Below, piece after piece: positions 52,878 to 63,749 of a stretch of 64,000 nt of DNA (position 1 is the first letter of the stretch; each line of letters opens with the position of its first letter). Source of the DNA: Sweltsa coloradensis (taxonomy: Eukaryota > Arthropoda > Insecta > Plecoptera > Chloroperlidae); assembly GCA_024449915.1 (NCBI GenBank), contig JAMZAV010001711.1, positions 62,001 to 126,000 on the forward strand, in the 5' to 3' direction. The position numbers and the translations under genes were made by a program. Under the pieces are notes generated by a model, which was not told where the DNA came from, did no database searches, and was given only the letters and a program-made list of their open reading frames with translations.

Positions 52878-53125
52878 AATTATGACGATGATAATGAACT
52901 TTGTCGCGACGTGAGAATCCTCCAATCCTCCCGCTCCCCTTGGCTGGGTCTGACCAGCATGGGCCCCTCCTTACCTTATGCCCTAGGCTAGAGTGGCGCA
53001 TTATGACCTAACGGTTGACGCGCCTTTAATCCAAATATCCCCGCACTAAAAAAAAAAACAAAAAAAAAACTCTTTGTGGCTTCTGGCCCTTCTGGCTAGT
53101 TCTGACCAGCATGGAACTTTATTTT
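52878..53125 (+). repeat. Two SINE-A tails, tail-joined
   Basis: The first starts CAATTATGACGATGATAATG after TTAAACCAAATAAAC and ends ACGCGCCTTTAATCCAAAT. The second, from about 53078, keeps CTGGCTAGTTCTGACCAGCA only. Confidence 0.8.
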
Positions 53126-53129
53126 ACTT

Positions 53130-53300
53130 CCATCGAATAAAATAATGTTATTCGCTTTTACTATCATCACCATAAATTCTTTTCTTTATACACTTAGAAA
53201 ACAATATGATCATCAAACTCCCCTTAAACTCTTTTTATTAAAGTTCAACATCAAGGCGACGCAATATGACCCTCCCGGTTAAGCGCCTTTTCTCGCGCGT
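53130..53300 (+). repeat. LINE-A 3' tail
   Basis: ACACTTAGAAAACAATATGA, ATCAAGGCGACGCAATATGA, CCCGGTTAAGCGCC. Confidence 0.65.
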
Positions 53301-53807
53301 AGTCTGTGAGATATTTTGTCAGCTATAAGAGAGAGTAAAAAATCACTCCCCGAAAAAAATTTAAATTTTTTAATATGACTTTTAAATTTGACGCATGGAG
53401 ATAGAAAATTAATTAAAATTAATTCGTTAACATCCAATGCAATCTGAATTAGGTCTAACAAATAATATGACTATGATACCGTATTACAAACCTCCAAATT
53501 ATTACGAGTTTTTAGAAAAATTTTTTTTCATATTATGGAAACTTTAACATATGATTGACACGAAATACTTTTGACACCCGGTTTTTTATTTTTTTAAAAA
53601 TATAGTTTCAAAAAAAATTATGTTGATCGATATTAATTCTTTTTACTATTTTTACTTATTTAATACTTAAAAATAAGATATAAATTAACAAAAACCAAAC
53701 TGGAAAATTAAACATTTTTATAAGGGTGCAATATCCCACACTTGTTGACACACCTTAGTTTCACGTGATGTTCTTTATTTGTTTTTTTTTTGGTTTTCCC
53801 TTTTTTC
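53301..53807 (+). other. AT-rich sequence with a weak LINE-A tail
   Basis: Bases 53620-53775 match the UTR and a degraded core (AAGGGTGCAATATCCCACAC, TTAGTTTCACGTG). The rest is unassigned. Confidence 0.4.
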
Positions 53808-54000
53808 GGGGCCTGGAGAAGAAAATTGCCCCCCCCCGGGCATGGATCTGGTGTCAAGGTATTAAAGGGAAAAAAATTCCTCTCGCAACTTTAAATTTAG
53901 TTAGAACGGTAGTTTAAACTCCCCGAAACTAGAGGCGAGCTCTCGAAATCGTCGTAGGGTACACCTTTCCCCCCTTGATGACCTCCGGACGAGAAACTAA
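53808..54000 (+). repeat. SINE-A head and middle, degraded
   Basis: GGGGCCTGGAGAAGAAAATT, ACTCCCCGAAACTAGAGGCG, TCGTCGTAGGGTACACC. It stops after GACCTCCGGACGAG. Confidence 0.7.
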
Positions 54001-54234
54001 AACGCACAGCTAGAAGAATATTTCAATATTACGGGATGAACCCTTTAATGCCCTATAAAAATGACATTTTCGTCGTACACATTTGTAAAAAGTGAAGACA
54101 AAAAAAAAATACGTGTTTTCTTCTTATACGACGACGTAGCCATTTTTAATCGCTTTCGTACCCGCCAGTTGCCCAAAGCCAGTAGATCTGCCCCCAGACC
54201 CTTCCTAAAACTCTCGTATTTTGGAAGGCCCAAG
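54001..54234. other. Unassigned sequence
   Basis: TACGACGACGTAGCC and neighbouring bases; short frames on both strands overlap here, none recognised. Confidence 0.3.
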
Positions 54235-54610
54235 GGCTTTGGAATCTTGAAACCTTACGTCACAAGGCGGTGAGGACACTTTTGTTAAAACATTTTTGCG
54301 CTGTAAAATTTTTTTCATTTTTCTTGGACAGAAAACGTTTTGGTTGGTCTTTTGAACGTAGCTTTACACAGATTGTGATAAATACTGAGTTTTTATTGTA
54401 ATTAAAATAAAAAAAAAAACAGTGTACACTGAGATCTTCAGCAGGAAAAGAAAAACGAGGTTCTTTTATTCATTTGGGTTTTCGAGGTAACTATCAAAAA
54501 AAAACCATGGCTTTGGGGCATTGGGATTCTCGGTTTTTTGACACCATAGGGGTTTGGTCTGCTGTCCCAAGTTTTAACTTCGCTCTGCCGTTTTCTGGGG
54601 GCCCAAAACC
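54235..54610 (+). repeat. Dispersed repeat U3, copy 3
   Basis: GGAATCTTGAAACCTTACGT, CACAAGGCGGTGAGGACAC and CACTGAGATCTTCAGCAG align with 22805-23140. Confidence 0.75.
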
Positions 54611-54619
54611 TGTTTTGAT

Positions 54620-55131
54620 TCGACGTGACCACCACGACTAAGAACCCCCCATTTCCCCCCCTGCCCGTGGTGGTTCGACAAGCACGGGCCCTCCCCAAAA
54701 ACCAACAAATGTCTAAATTAAAAACCCACCCTGGCCATTACGGGGATGGACCCCGTCTGGGTTTTGGGGGTAGAATTGACCAGAACATGGCTCTGCTAGT
54801 CGTAAAAGGCGATTCAAGAGAAAAGGTCCACCTGGGAAATCAGCTGTAAAAGGGAGTATATCACTTCCAAAAAACCAAAGGGCAAACTCTGGCAATCGTC
54901 GTCGGGGACTTGCCCCCTTCCCTTGACGACCCCTCGACGAAGATGACGACAATGAACCCCCGAACGATGACAAATCCCATGACGACCGGACGTAAAAACC
55001 CCCCTTTTTTTCTCCCCTTGCCCGTGGCTGTTTCTGACTAGCATGGGCTTCTCCTCCTCCCCCCCCCCCCCTCCGCTAGGTTAGACTAATGCATTTTGAC
55101 CTAACGGTTGACGCGTCCTTAATCCAAATAA
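54620..55131 (+). repeat. SINE-A fragment and full copy
   Basis: 54620-54700 is a middle end and hairpin. 54750-55131 is full, CCCCGTCTGGGTTTTGGGGG to CGTCCTTAATCCAAATAACC, subfamily with CCCCTCGACGAAGATGACGA. Confidence 0.85.
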
Positions 55132-55149
55132 CCCCCCCCCCCCAAAAAA

Positions 55150-55226
55150 AAAAAAAAAACTCCCGTTGCCCGGGGCGGTTTTCTGACAGCATGGTAGCAG
55201 GTTAAACCCTCCTCCCCCCCCTTAAG
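55150..55226 (+). repeat. SINE-A tail, left part of a split copy
   Basis: Degraded hairpin (GGCGGTTTTCTGACAGCATG) and pyrimidine run ending CCCCTTAAG, where the 3.6-kb element begins. The rest of the copy is at 58841-58895. Confidence 0.65.
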
Positions 55227-58200
55227 TCCGGATGTAAAGAGCTGACTTGCTTTTTTGATACAAGAAAGGGCCCCTTTTGGCACACGTGTTCTAGGGGACC
55301 AACCCTATAATTTTTCACTTGGAGCCATCGTGATACCCCGTCCCGGCACCCGTTATTGCATGTTGCCTACCCCTGCGGGTTTTTAAAGGGTTGATTACAA
55401 AACAATTTGGTTTTTTGGTGATAAAAACTTGAAATTTTTACCAAAATAGGGAACATTGGGCTTAACATTCTGAACGGGGATTGCGGATTTTTTTCATAGT
55501 TAGGGGATGATTGGGGTTAAATTTTTTGGGGGGTTGAACTTTTTGATTTAAATTTTTATTGATGACACCCTTGGGTTTAATGTTGGATTTCTACGTAAAG
55601 TACTTCCCAAAATCTTAAAAAAAATTGGTGCTAAAAATTGATGCGACCCCAAATTTTGGGTCATGTTACCTGTTACATAATGACCTGGAAAAGCCTATTT
55701 AAAAAAATGGTTAAACATAGTCTGTGACACTTTTTTAAAGCTTAGATAAAGTGAATAATAAGAAAAAATTTTAACATGCCACTTGACCTGGGCCATTATC
55801 GTCCTTTATTTGACCTTCTAACGTTTCAGCAGGGATGATAATGTTCTTATAACACATCCCAATTTATGGATTGTTAAAAAGTTGACTTATAAATGTATAA
55901 AATGTTAAAGGGGCCTATATAAATATGATAATAGGCTGCTTTGCGAACGTTTTTTACTGTCGTTGATTGGATGAGCATTTTTTTTTTTACCATTAAACCC
56001 CCTCTTTTACTATACTTTTACTTCGTTGTTTTTCAACGTTTTACATAGAATATACCATTTTAAAAGGAGTTCCAAATTTTTCTGTTAGATCCTTATGGTA
56101 ATAAACCCCATAAAAAATTTAATGAAATTGGGGCGTTGTTGATGTTTTTCCATTCAATGGTAAATCGTGGCCAATCAGTGGCAAATGATCACTAGTGGCT
56201 CATCAATAAATAAATTTTATCAAGGAATTTTTCAGGTCCCTTTTTTTTTTGGGGTGAAATGAACGTTTTTTTTTTAGTTTGAACCAAAATGTGACTAGCT
56301 GAAGTGTACTTAGTATGACGAAATTATAAAAAAAAACATAAAAATACAAATCCAAAAAACAGATTTTTAAAAATCGCGCACTTTTTGGGACAATTTTCCG
56401 AGAGCGCGCCTTTTCTCGCTCTCTGGTGGCGCGCCCAGTGAGTACATTTTGCTAAATATTGTATGGCACAAAAAAAAAAAAATTTTATGCTTTTTAGCAC
56501 AGCCATCGACCTCTTGTTTTAAATATGGGGCCAAAATAAACCACCTAAAGAGCGATTCCTTCAGAAAATTTATGCAAAGCTACATGCGGCATCGATCTGG
56601 TGATCGGGCTGCATTCTTGTTCAAGAAAATAAAACCACCTCATCGCCTTGACTGTTTTGGGGGGGCGTTGAGATCTTGTCCAAATTGGAACTAGTGAAAT
56701 GCCTTTTGAATACCAGTAAAAAAAAGTTCTGTTTTAAATCCCAACTGTAGTGAAAAAAATCGTGAGGGGTTAACCCCCCCCTTCGCCCCCCCCCCCCAAA
56801 CACCGGGCCCCAATCAATTACATTCAAGTTATGTAGACAGAGTCATTCCCCCTTCCTCAAGAACGAACCGCGTCTGTGCTACCTTAGACATCATCTGGGG
56901 GTAATCTACCCAAAAAGTCTTTAAATATTCACGGGACAAAAATTTTTGGGGACGCGTAACTCCAAATACAAAAATTCCCAAAAGGGTGGCCAAATTTTCT
57001 ACGTATTTCAGCAAAGTTGTTTAGGGTTTGCCTCCACATATATCAAAAGATAAATAAGGAAGGCAAAAAGAATCATTAGCACACTTATACCCTCTAGTTT
57101 TCTATACCCCCCTCTCTACTAACTATATAAGGATCTGCGGCGGTTGGCCCCATGTAACACAAGCAGGGGGACACCGCATAATGGTGCCCTCCCTTTTGTT
57201 ACTCAGGCTTCACGCGTGTATTGCTACTGTGTGCCGTCCTTTTCAATCAGCTGTGTTCCGGGGAAAAGACTGTCAAAATTATTTGTTAGAATATAATAAT
57301 TATATCAAAATCGATTTAAATTGCAGAAATTAACAAATTAACAATGGAATGTAAAAAAATCTGTGGCCCAAACCTTTTTTTTTTGTAAACAATGTGGGCG
57401 ATCTTGTCAAGTAACTATGTACTTTTGATTGTATGCCTGTATAAGGATTTAAAAACCTTTATCGGGAAGCCTTCCAGCAAACTTTTTCAACTTTTTTTTT
57501 TCAAAAGGATCTACTCACTATTACCTTAAAGTTCATGTAAAATATGAATTTTTAGCTTAAAACCCCTTTTTGGGCAGAACGCTGGGCAATTGAAACTGAC
57601 GAATTAGACAGAAGTAGCCAGTAGCATGTTAGTATAAGTATAACTAACAACCTTAAAATGATTTTTTGTTTCAAGTTATTTTTTCACCAAGAAGGAATGC
57701 TCGTACCCCAAACAAATTTGGCATGTGTTGTCGGGTACCTAATCCCCTCGATTTTTATAGTTTTCAATTCCATACGTTTTATACGGGTGGGTAGCTCCCC
57801 GAAAACACCCCCAACTTTTTCTTGCTGTATAAAGGTGCCCGAGTGTGAAGCCACCGCGGCTTGTCCGGCCCCCCTAACGGGCACCTTGAAAATCTACAAA
57901 GGGTAAATTGTTACTTTCCTCTTAATAAAAGTTAATCTAAAAAATGTATTACCAAAACGATCAACCAGGAAATTGGTACACTTTTAAATGATATATTCTT
58001 TTATAAACCGTTTAAAACAAAGGGAAATAAAAGTATAGTAAAAGAGGGGTTTAATGGTACAAACTGCTCATCCTCAAAGCGACGTAAAAAACGTTCGCAA
58101 TGCAGCCCAATATATTGATATAGGCCCTACAAAATGTTTTAGTACATTTTTAAGTCACTTGTTAAAATATCACATAAATTTGGATTGCTTTTATAGTATA

Positions 58201-58840
58201 CATTATGCACCCTGCTGAAAGTTTTCAAGGTCCCAAAAAAAGGACGATAAAGGTCCAAGGGCAAAGTGGCTTTTAAAATTTTTCTTTTATTCTACTTTTT
58301 TCTAAGCTTTAAAAAAGTGTCACACACTATTTTAACCCCTTTTTCAAATAGGTCTTTATCAGGTCTTATGTCAACGGTAACTATGACCCAAATTAGGGGG
58401 TCGCTAGTCATTTTTTTGCACCCCATTTTGTTTGAAGATTTTGGGGAAATCTTTAAAGTAGAAATCCAACCCTAAAACCAAGGGGGGTCCCTCATAAAAT
58501 TTAAATCAAATGTTTCAAAAACCCCCCAAAAATTTTAACCTCAAAATCCCCTTACTTGAAGAAATCCGCAATTCCCCGTTGCCAGAAGTTTTAAACCCCA
58601 ATGTTACCCCTTTGGTAAAAATTTTAAGTTTCTATCACCAAACCCAAATTTTTTTGCTAAACAAAACCCTTCAAAACCCGCAGGGGTAGGCAACATGCAA
58701 TAAAGGGTGCCTGCCGGATACCGATGGCTCCAAGTGAAATTAGTAGGGTATGGGCCCCCAGAACACGTGGGGCCCAAGTTCCCCTTTCTTGTATCAAAAA
58801 AGCAAGGGATGCCCCCAAAAAATATCCCTTAAAATCCGGA
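55227..58840. mobile_element. 3.6-kb element with ~0.9-kb terminal inverted repeats
   Basis: The left end TCCGGATGTAAAGAG and the right end, reversed TCCGGATTTTAAGGG, open long inverted arms. Matching landmarks include TTGATACAAGAAAGGG, GTAGGCAACATGCAATAA, AAAGTATAGTAAAAGAGG and their complements. Arms are about 55227-56108 and 57945-58840. The 1.8-kb centre has only short frames, none recognised. Long TIRs, inserted in a SINE-A tail, suggest a non-autonomous or decayed DNA transposon. Arm mismatches are mostly run-length changes. Confidence 0.85.
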
Positions 58841-58895
58841 CTACTAGGTTAAATGGTGCATTTTGACCTACGGTTACGCGTCCTTAAAACCAAAA
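58841..58895 (+). repeat. SINE-A 3' core, right part of split copy
   Basis: CTACTAGGTTAAATGGTGCA, TTTTGACCTACGGTTACGCG, TCCTTAAAACC. Confidence 0.75.
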
Positions 58896-58914
58896 AATAA
58901 AAAGAAACTTGACC

Positions 58915-59440
58915 CTAACACTGACTAAAAAGTTCGTCCACCTACGTCCTCGAAATTCACGTAGAGAAGAGGGGGTATTTCCAGAAAATTTGAATTGGCC
59001 CACACACCGTCTAAACTCACGGAATCTCTTAACCAGAGAGAAGGTTTTCCCTGTGACAATGTGACGTACCTTTTAACCCTACATCATTCTAGCAAACGTC
59101 CAAATATGATGCCTTGCGCACGCAATTTTATCTCTTCTCTCAACGAAAAACTTCTATCATTGATAAAAGGCGACAAACTTTTAAATTTCTCTCCATACTA
59201 ATCTTTTCCAAAAATTTAATTTACATCATCACATTTCTTTAATCCTTTATTTTATTCACTACATAAAATTTTGTTTTTCTATAACTGTTTTATATCATCA
59301 TTTTTTTTGTTTTTTTACACTTAGAAAAAAAATCTAACATTAAAACACACCATTAATTCCCTCATCAACTTTATAATCACAGCGGGCGAATATGACCTAA
59401 CCGGTTGAAACGCCCTATTTTCACTCTCTACTGTGTATAC
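58915..59440 (+). mobile_element. LINE-A copy L7, C-terminus to 3' end, degraded
   Basis: TTCGTCCACCTACGTCCTCG, CTCTTAACCAGAGAGAAGGT, UTR, then CGAATATGACCTAACCGGTT and GAAACGCCC. Many run-length indels. Confidence 0.8.
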
Positions 59441-59830
59441 AACTCTATTGGCTACAGTAAAAAAGTGCTCATATATGTATGTGTTTAATTAAAATTTAAA
59501 AAAGTGGGATAGCCAGAAAGGTAAACCCTAAAAAATAAAAAAAAATCAATAAAGTGAAAATTGATCAAATTAGTGTTAATCTTTCCCCGTAGGGATTGTA
59601 TGTTTACAAAAAAAAAACAAACAATAAACAACCCCCTTTTAGGAATCACCTGTACTTATCTTCTATGTTCAAACCGCATGATACATTTCAAGAAACAAAT
59701 AACAACAAAGACTATTTTTATTTTTACAAACGGTGCAAAACTCTCGTGACACCCCTGGTTACTGGGGTCGTCTAAGTCTTTGGGGGCCTTTATATGAGAA
59801 ATGGTATCGGGCTGTGGTAATAATTAGAGC
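59441..59830. other. Unassigned sequence
   Basis: AT-rich, no family recognised. Confidence 0.3.
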
Positions 59831-60190
59831 TCCCCGTCTGGGGCCCGGATAGAATTGGCCCAGAGCATGGCTCTACTAATCGTTAAAGGCGATTTAAAAG
59901 AAAAAATCCACCTCGCCAACATCAGCTTAAAGAGCGGAGTATTTACTCCCCGAAACTAGAGGCAGCTCTGCAATCGTCGCGGGGACATTTCCCCCCCCCT
60001 TTACGACCCCCCGGGGCGATACAATGCCAACAACGATGACAAAGACATGACGACCGCGACTTGAAACCCCCCTTCCTCCCCTTACCCTGCTAGTTCTGAC
60101 CGTGGGCCCCCCTCCCCACCCCCCTTTTTGGGTAGAGTGGTGCATTAGACCTAACGGTTGACGCGTCCCCTTAAACCAAAAAAACAAAAA
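59831..60190 (+). repeat. SINE-A full copy with small gaps
   Basis: CTCCCCGTCTGGGGCCCGGA to ACGCGTCCCCTTAAACC. Single-base gaps throughout (GAGGCAGCTCTGCAATCGTC). Confidence 0.88.
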
Positions 60191-60319
60191 AAATATAAGC
60201 CCATCATTAGTAGTAATGTAATCCTAGGGCTTTGTTTTAAATTTTTTCAAACTACCAATAATAAAATTATTTTTTTACCAAAAAATTTTCAAATCGGCAA
60301 ATTTAACATTTATTTAATT

Positions 60320-60415
60320 GGAATCCGGGACCGGGGTAGAAATTTGGCTCAGGGGTTTTATTCTGGTAAGTTAAATTTTTAAGAAAAACCTCTAGTCCAT
60401 CTCGCTAACTTAACT
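60320..60415 (+). repeat. SINE-A head, degraded
   Basis: GAATCCGGGACCGGGGTAGA, TTGGCTCAGGGGTTTTATTC, GTCCATCTCGCTAACTTAAC. Confidence 0.65.
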
Positions 60416-60419
60416 GTTC

Positions 60420-60788
60420 CCCCCCCTGGGCCCCGGGGGAGAATTGCCCAGAGCATGGCTCGCAATCGAAAAGGCGATTCAAGAGAAAAAGACCACCCGC
60501 AAACATCACTAGAAAAAGCGGGGTATATCTTACTCCCCGAAAAAAGAGGGGAGCGCTGGCAATCGTCGTCGGGGAACTTGACCCCTTCCCTTGACGACAC
60601 CCCGGCGACGATGACCATGACACAACGAACGATGACAAAGACGATGACGACCGCGACGTGAGAAACCCCCCTTCCTCCCCTGACCTGTGTTCTGACCAGC
60701 ATGGGCCCTCCTTCCGCCCCCCTTAGGCTAGAGTGGTGCATTATGACCTAACGGTTGACGCGATTGACGCGTCCTTAATCCAAATAAC
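60420..60788 (+). repeat. SINE-A full copy, first of a tandem pair
   Basis: CCCCCCCTGGGCCCCGGGGG to TCCTTAATCCAAATAA. The core has a duplicated GACGCGATTGACGCGTCC. The next copy's head follows at once. Confidence 0.9.
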
Positions 60789-61160
60789 CCCGTCTGGGCC
60801 CGGGGTAGAATTGGCCCAGAGCATGGCTTTGCTAATCGTAAAAGGCGATTGAAGAGAAAAAGTCCACCTCGCAAACATCAGCTAGTATAAGAGGAGGAGT
60901 ATCTTCACTCCCCGAAACTAGAGGCGAGCTTTGGCAATCGTCGTCGGGGACCTTGCCCCTTCCCTTGACGAAACCCCGGCGACGATGACAATGACACAAA
61001 GAACGATGACAAAGACGATGACGACCGCGACTTAGAACCCCCTTCCTCCCCTTACCCGTGGCTAGTTCTGACCAGCATGGGCCCCTCCTCCCCACCCCCC
61101 TTAGGCTAGAGTGGTGCATTATGACCTAACGGTTGACGCGTCCTTAATCCAAATAAACCA
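60788..61160 (+). repeat. SINE-A full copy, second of a tandem pair
   Basis: CCCCGTCTGGGCCCGGGGTA directly after the preceding AATCCAAATAA. Near consensus to TAATCCAAATAAACCAAAA. This is the best single reference copy in the window. Confidence 0.93.
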
Positions 61161-61177
61161 AAAAAAATTAACTGTTA

Positions 61178-61602
61178 AATAGAGGAGTACTCCCCGAGAT
61201 TAGAGGCGAGATCTTTTAATCGTCATCGGGTATTTGCCTTCTTCCCTTGACGACCCCTCGACGACGTTTACGACAATGACACCACGAACCCTCCCGTCTG
61301 GGCCCGGGGTAGAATTGGCCCAGAGCATGGCTCTACTAATCGTAAAAGGCGGTTCAAAAGAAAAAGTCCACCTCGCAAACATCAGCTATTATGAAGGGTA
61401 GTATATTACTCCCCGAATCTAGAGGTGAGCTCTGGTAATCGTCGTCGGGTATTTGCTTCCTTCCCTTGACGACCCCTCGACAACGATGACGACAATGACA
61501 CCACGAACGATGACAAAGACGATGACGACCGCGACGTGAGAACCCCCTTTCCTCCTCTTACACCCGTGGCTGGTTCTGACCAGCATGCCCCCCCCCCCCC
61601 CA
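61178..61602 (+). repeat. SINE-A middle fragment joined to a copy lacking its 3' end
   Basis: 61178-61290 is a middle (AATCGTCATCGGGTATTTGC, CCCTCGACGACGTTTACG). 61291-61602 has a perfect head, TATGAAGGG subfamily middle and hairpin, then stops in a C run before the 3' core. Confidence 0.88.
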
Positions 61603-62155
61603 GGCCATCGTGAGGGTACAGCCTGCCACTGCGTTGACTGACGTCACGGAACGTGGCCGACTATAGCGAGCGCTCGTAGCGCGGAGCGTAGAGGAATAAC
61701 ACAGCGCGAACACAATTTTTGCATTATTTATAAAAATAATTAGTTATAATGTGCCTTCCTATGCATGTAGCAAGGTAAGGAATGAGTTATGGAACGGATT
61801 GAACAAAATTTGTTCCGCGATCACAACATTTGACAGTTTATTGGCACATGAATTTAAACTATGACATTTGTAACTCTTTCAGTAGGCATACGAAACTAAT
61901 CACTGACGTAGGGTAAATTCGATTGATGGTACTTAAACCATGTGATTGAAAACTTGGATTATTATTGTTGTTTTTTATTTAACATATTAAAGTACTCTGG
62001 AATATTATTCAGGCTTATACTTTTTAATTATGTTGTATAATGATGGTTATAATAAAATAAATACAAATAATTTAAAAATAAAAAGTGGATTCAAGATAAC
62101 GGCGACATATTAATATATATTATTGCATGTTGTGTGGCTCGATGGTCTTGTGTGT
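61603..62155. other. Unassigned sequence
   Basis: CGAGCGCTCGTAGCGCGGAG near 61665 is GC-rich, the rest AT-rich. No gene recognised. Confidence 0.3.
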
Positions 62156-62228
62156 GGCTCGTTGGTCTTGTTGTTAGCGTATTTGCTTCCAATGCAGAAG
62201 GTCCAGGGTTCGATTCCCGTCAAAGTCA
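62156..62228 (+). other. tRNA-like domain, CCA in the anticodon position
   Basis: TTTGC-TTCCAAT-GCAGA forms the anticodon arm and GGGTTCGATTCCC a perfect B box. The acceptor and D stems pair poorly. GTGTGGCTCG precedes it twice (62136, 62152). Likely a tRNA-derived SINE head or pseudogene. Confidence 0.45.
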
Positions 62229-62577
62229 GAAGTTTTTAACTTCTGATTTGGACTTAAGTCCATCAGTTCATGTCTTAGGAGTTTGTAAACGGTGACTTTG
62301 GAGCCGTCCTAGCAACGAAGCACATAATAAATTCAGAGTTGTTCTGAATCGGCCTTGTTGATTCTGGCGTTGATAAGCGTGTGTTCGCTCTGTCCATACC
62401 ACTGATTGCTATATTTCCTATTACAAATATCGATCTTTCGTTGGTTATCGTTCACTCGTCGATTGCGTCGGGGCCTACTGGGTTGGCTTGGTCGCTTTGA
62501 TTTTCTGTCCCCCACTGAAAATCAGTTATATTACTGAGTGGGTGGACTCTAAATACAATTTATTAATTTATTTATTT

Positions 62578-62640
62578 AAAGCAACGATTGTAAGATGTGC
62601 GACAAGCATCTTGGGAAGTGGTGCAAAATAACAAAATGCT
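62578..62640 (+). mobile_element. LINE-A fragment L8
   Basis: AAGCAACGATTGTAAGATGT, GCGACAAGCATCTTGGGAAG, GTGCAAAATAACAAA match the segment just after RNase H in L1 and L2 (residues CKMCDKHLGKWCKI). Confidence 0.8.
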
Positions 62641-62936
62641 TACCACTAGGCCATGCCAGCTACGTGTATCTCGTCCCGCTAGCTGCTACTAAACAAATGC
62701 TATCGATATTTAAAAAAAAATCACATTTCTATTTATTGTAGGATTAGATCGCAATGGATCTAGCTGATTTTGTTAACAGTTCTCAGTAAACTCGTACCGG
62801 ATGTCTGTTTAAAATTTCAGCCCAATCTGTTCAGCGGTTCGGCTGATTTTCGACGTACAGACAGACAGACAGAATCACAGAATGAGGGCCGTTTGAGTTG
62901 AATGGAGACACTCAGTCGCTCCGCTCCCTCGTTTAA
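62634..62936 (+). repeat. Dispersed repeat R, copy 1
   Basis: It shares AACAAATGCTATCGATATTT, AACAGTTCTCAGTAAACTCG and GCGGTTCGGCTGATTTTCGA with 63260-63616. CAGACAGACAGACAG and the GTCGCTCCGCTCCCTCG end resemble RTE-type tails. A - strand A-box-like TGGCCTAGTGGTAAGC lies at its left end. Confidence 0.85.
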
Positions 62937-63117
62937 CTAGGGAAACGCCACAGTCGTTGTTAAACGAGTGAGTGAGCCATGTGTATAGTACCCGGATCAT
63001 TCCCCATACTGGGCTAGATTCATTCAGCCTTAGATATATGGGAGGAAAGGGGATGTTCCCGGATACTCAACACGTAACTCACTCACTCGTTTAACAACGA
63101 CTTTGGCGTTTCCCTAG
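62937..63117. mobile_element. 181-bp inverted-repeat element with TTTAA flanks
   Basis: Arms 62937-62976 and 63078-63117 match at 39 of 40 positions (CTAGGGAAACGCC...GTGAGTGAG). TTTAA lies on both sides. The start resembles E1/E3 (CTAGGAAAACGC). Confidence 0.8.
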
Positions 63118-63259
63118 TTTAAATTGAACATTAAAAATGCGAATCGTGTTCAAAACGTATGAGCGTGAAACATTAACAATTTTCCAAAATAAAACAAAAT
63201 CACCTAATTTTTATTTCCCATTTAACACCCCTCCAAAATAATATGTGGGTGTAAAAATA

Positions 63260-63616
63260 TAAAAAAAGTTCGAACTGACGGGCATCGAATCCTAACCCTC
63301 CGTGCGGTATGCTAAATGCTTACCACTATGCCATGACAGCCACGCAAATATAGTCCCGCTAGCTGCTAACAAACAAATGCTATCGATATTTTAAAAAAAT
63401 CAAATTTTTATTTGTTGTATGATTAAATCGCAATAAATTTAGCTGATTTTGTAAACAGTTCTCAATAAACTCGTACCGGACGTCTGTTTAAAATTTCAGC
63501 GAAATCTGTTCAGCGGTTCGGCTGATTTTCGACTTACAGACAGACACACAGAATCACAGAATGAGAGCCGTTTGAGTTGAATGGAGACACTCGGTCGCTC
63601 CGCTCCCTCGTTTAAT
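63260..63616 (+). repeat. Dispersed repeat R, copy 2
   Basis: Second copy, with the tRNA-like domain complete at its left. It ends CGCTCCCTCGTTTAATTACC, without the inverted-repeat element found after copy 1. Confidence 0.85.
63272..63340 (-). other. tRNA-like domain in repeat R
   Basis: On the - strand: A box TGGCATAGTGGTAAGC and B-box-like GGATTCGATGCC at the expected spacing. The anticodon arm does not fold well. Confidence 0.5.
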
Positions 63617-63749
63617 TACCCCCATCATAATTTTTAGCATAATACCACACTTAAATAACAGTTTAAAAGATATATCTTGTAACTGTGATACACTAATTTT
63701 TTAAATTTATTGATCCTGAAATTTGAGAAAATTTGAATTTGGAATTTTT

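Noticed and set aside
62156..62228. Functional tRNA gene
   Set aside because: Only the anticodon arm and B box look sound; acceptor and D stems fail.
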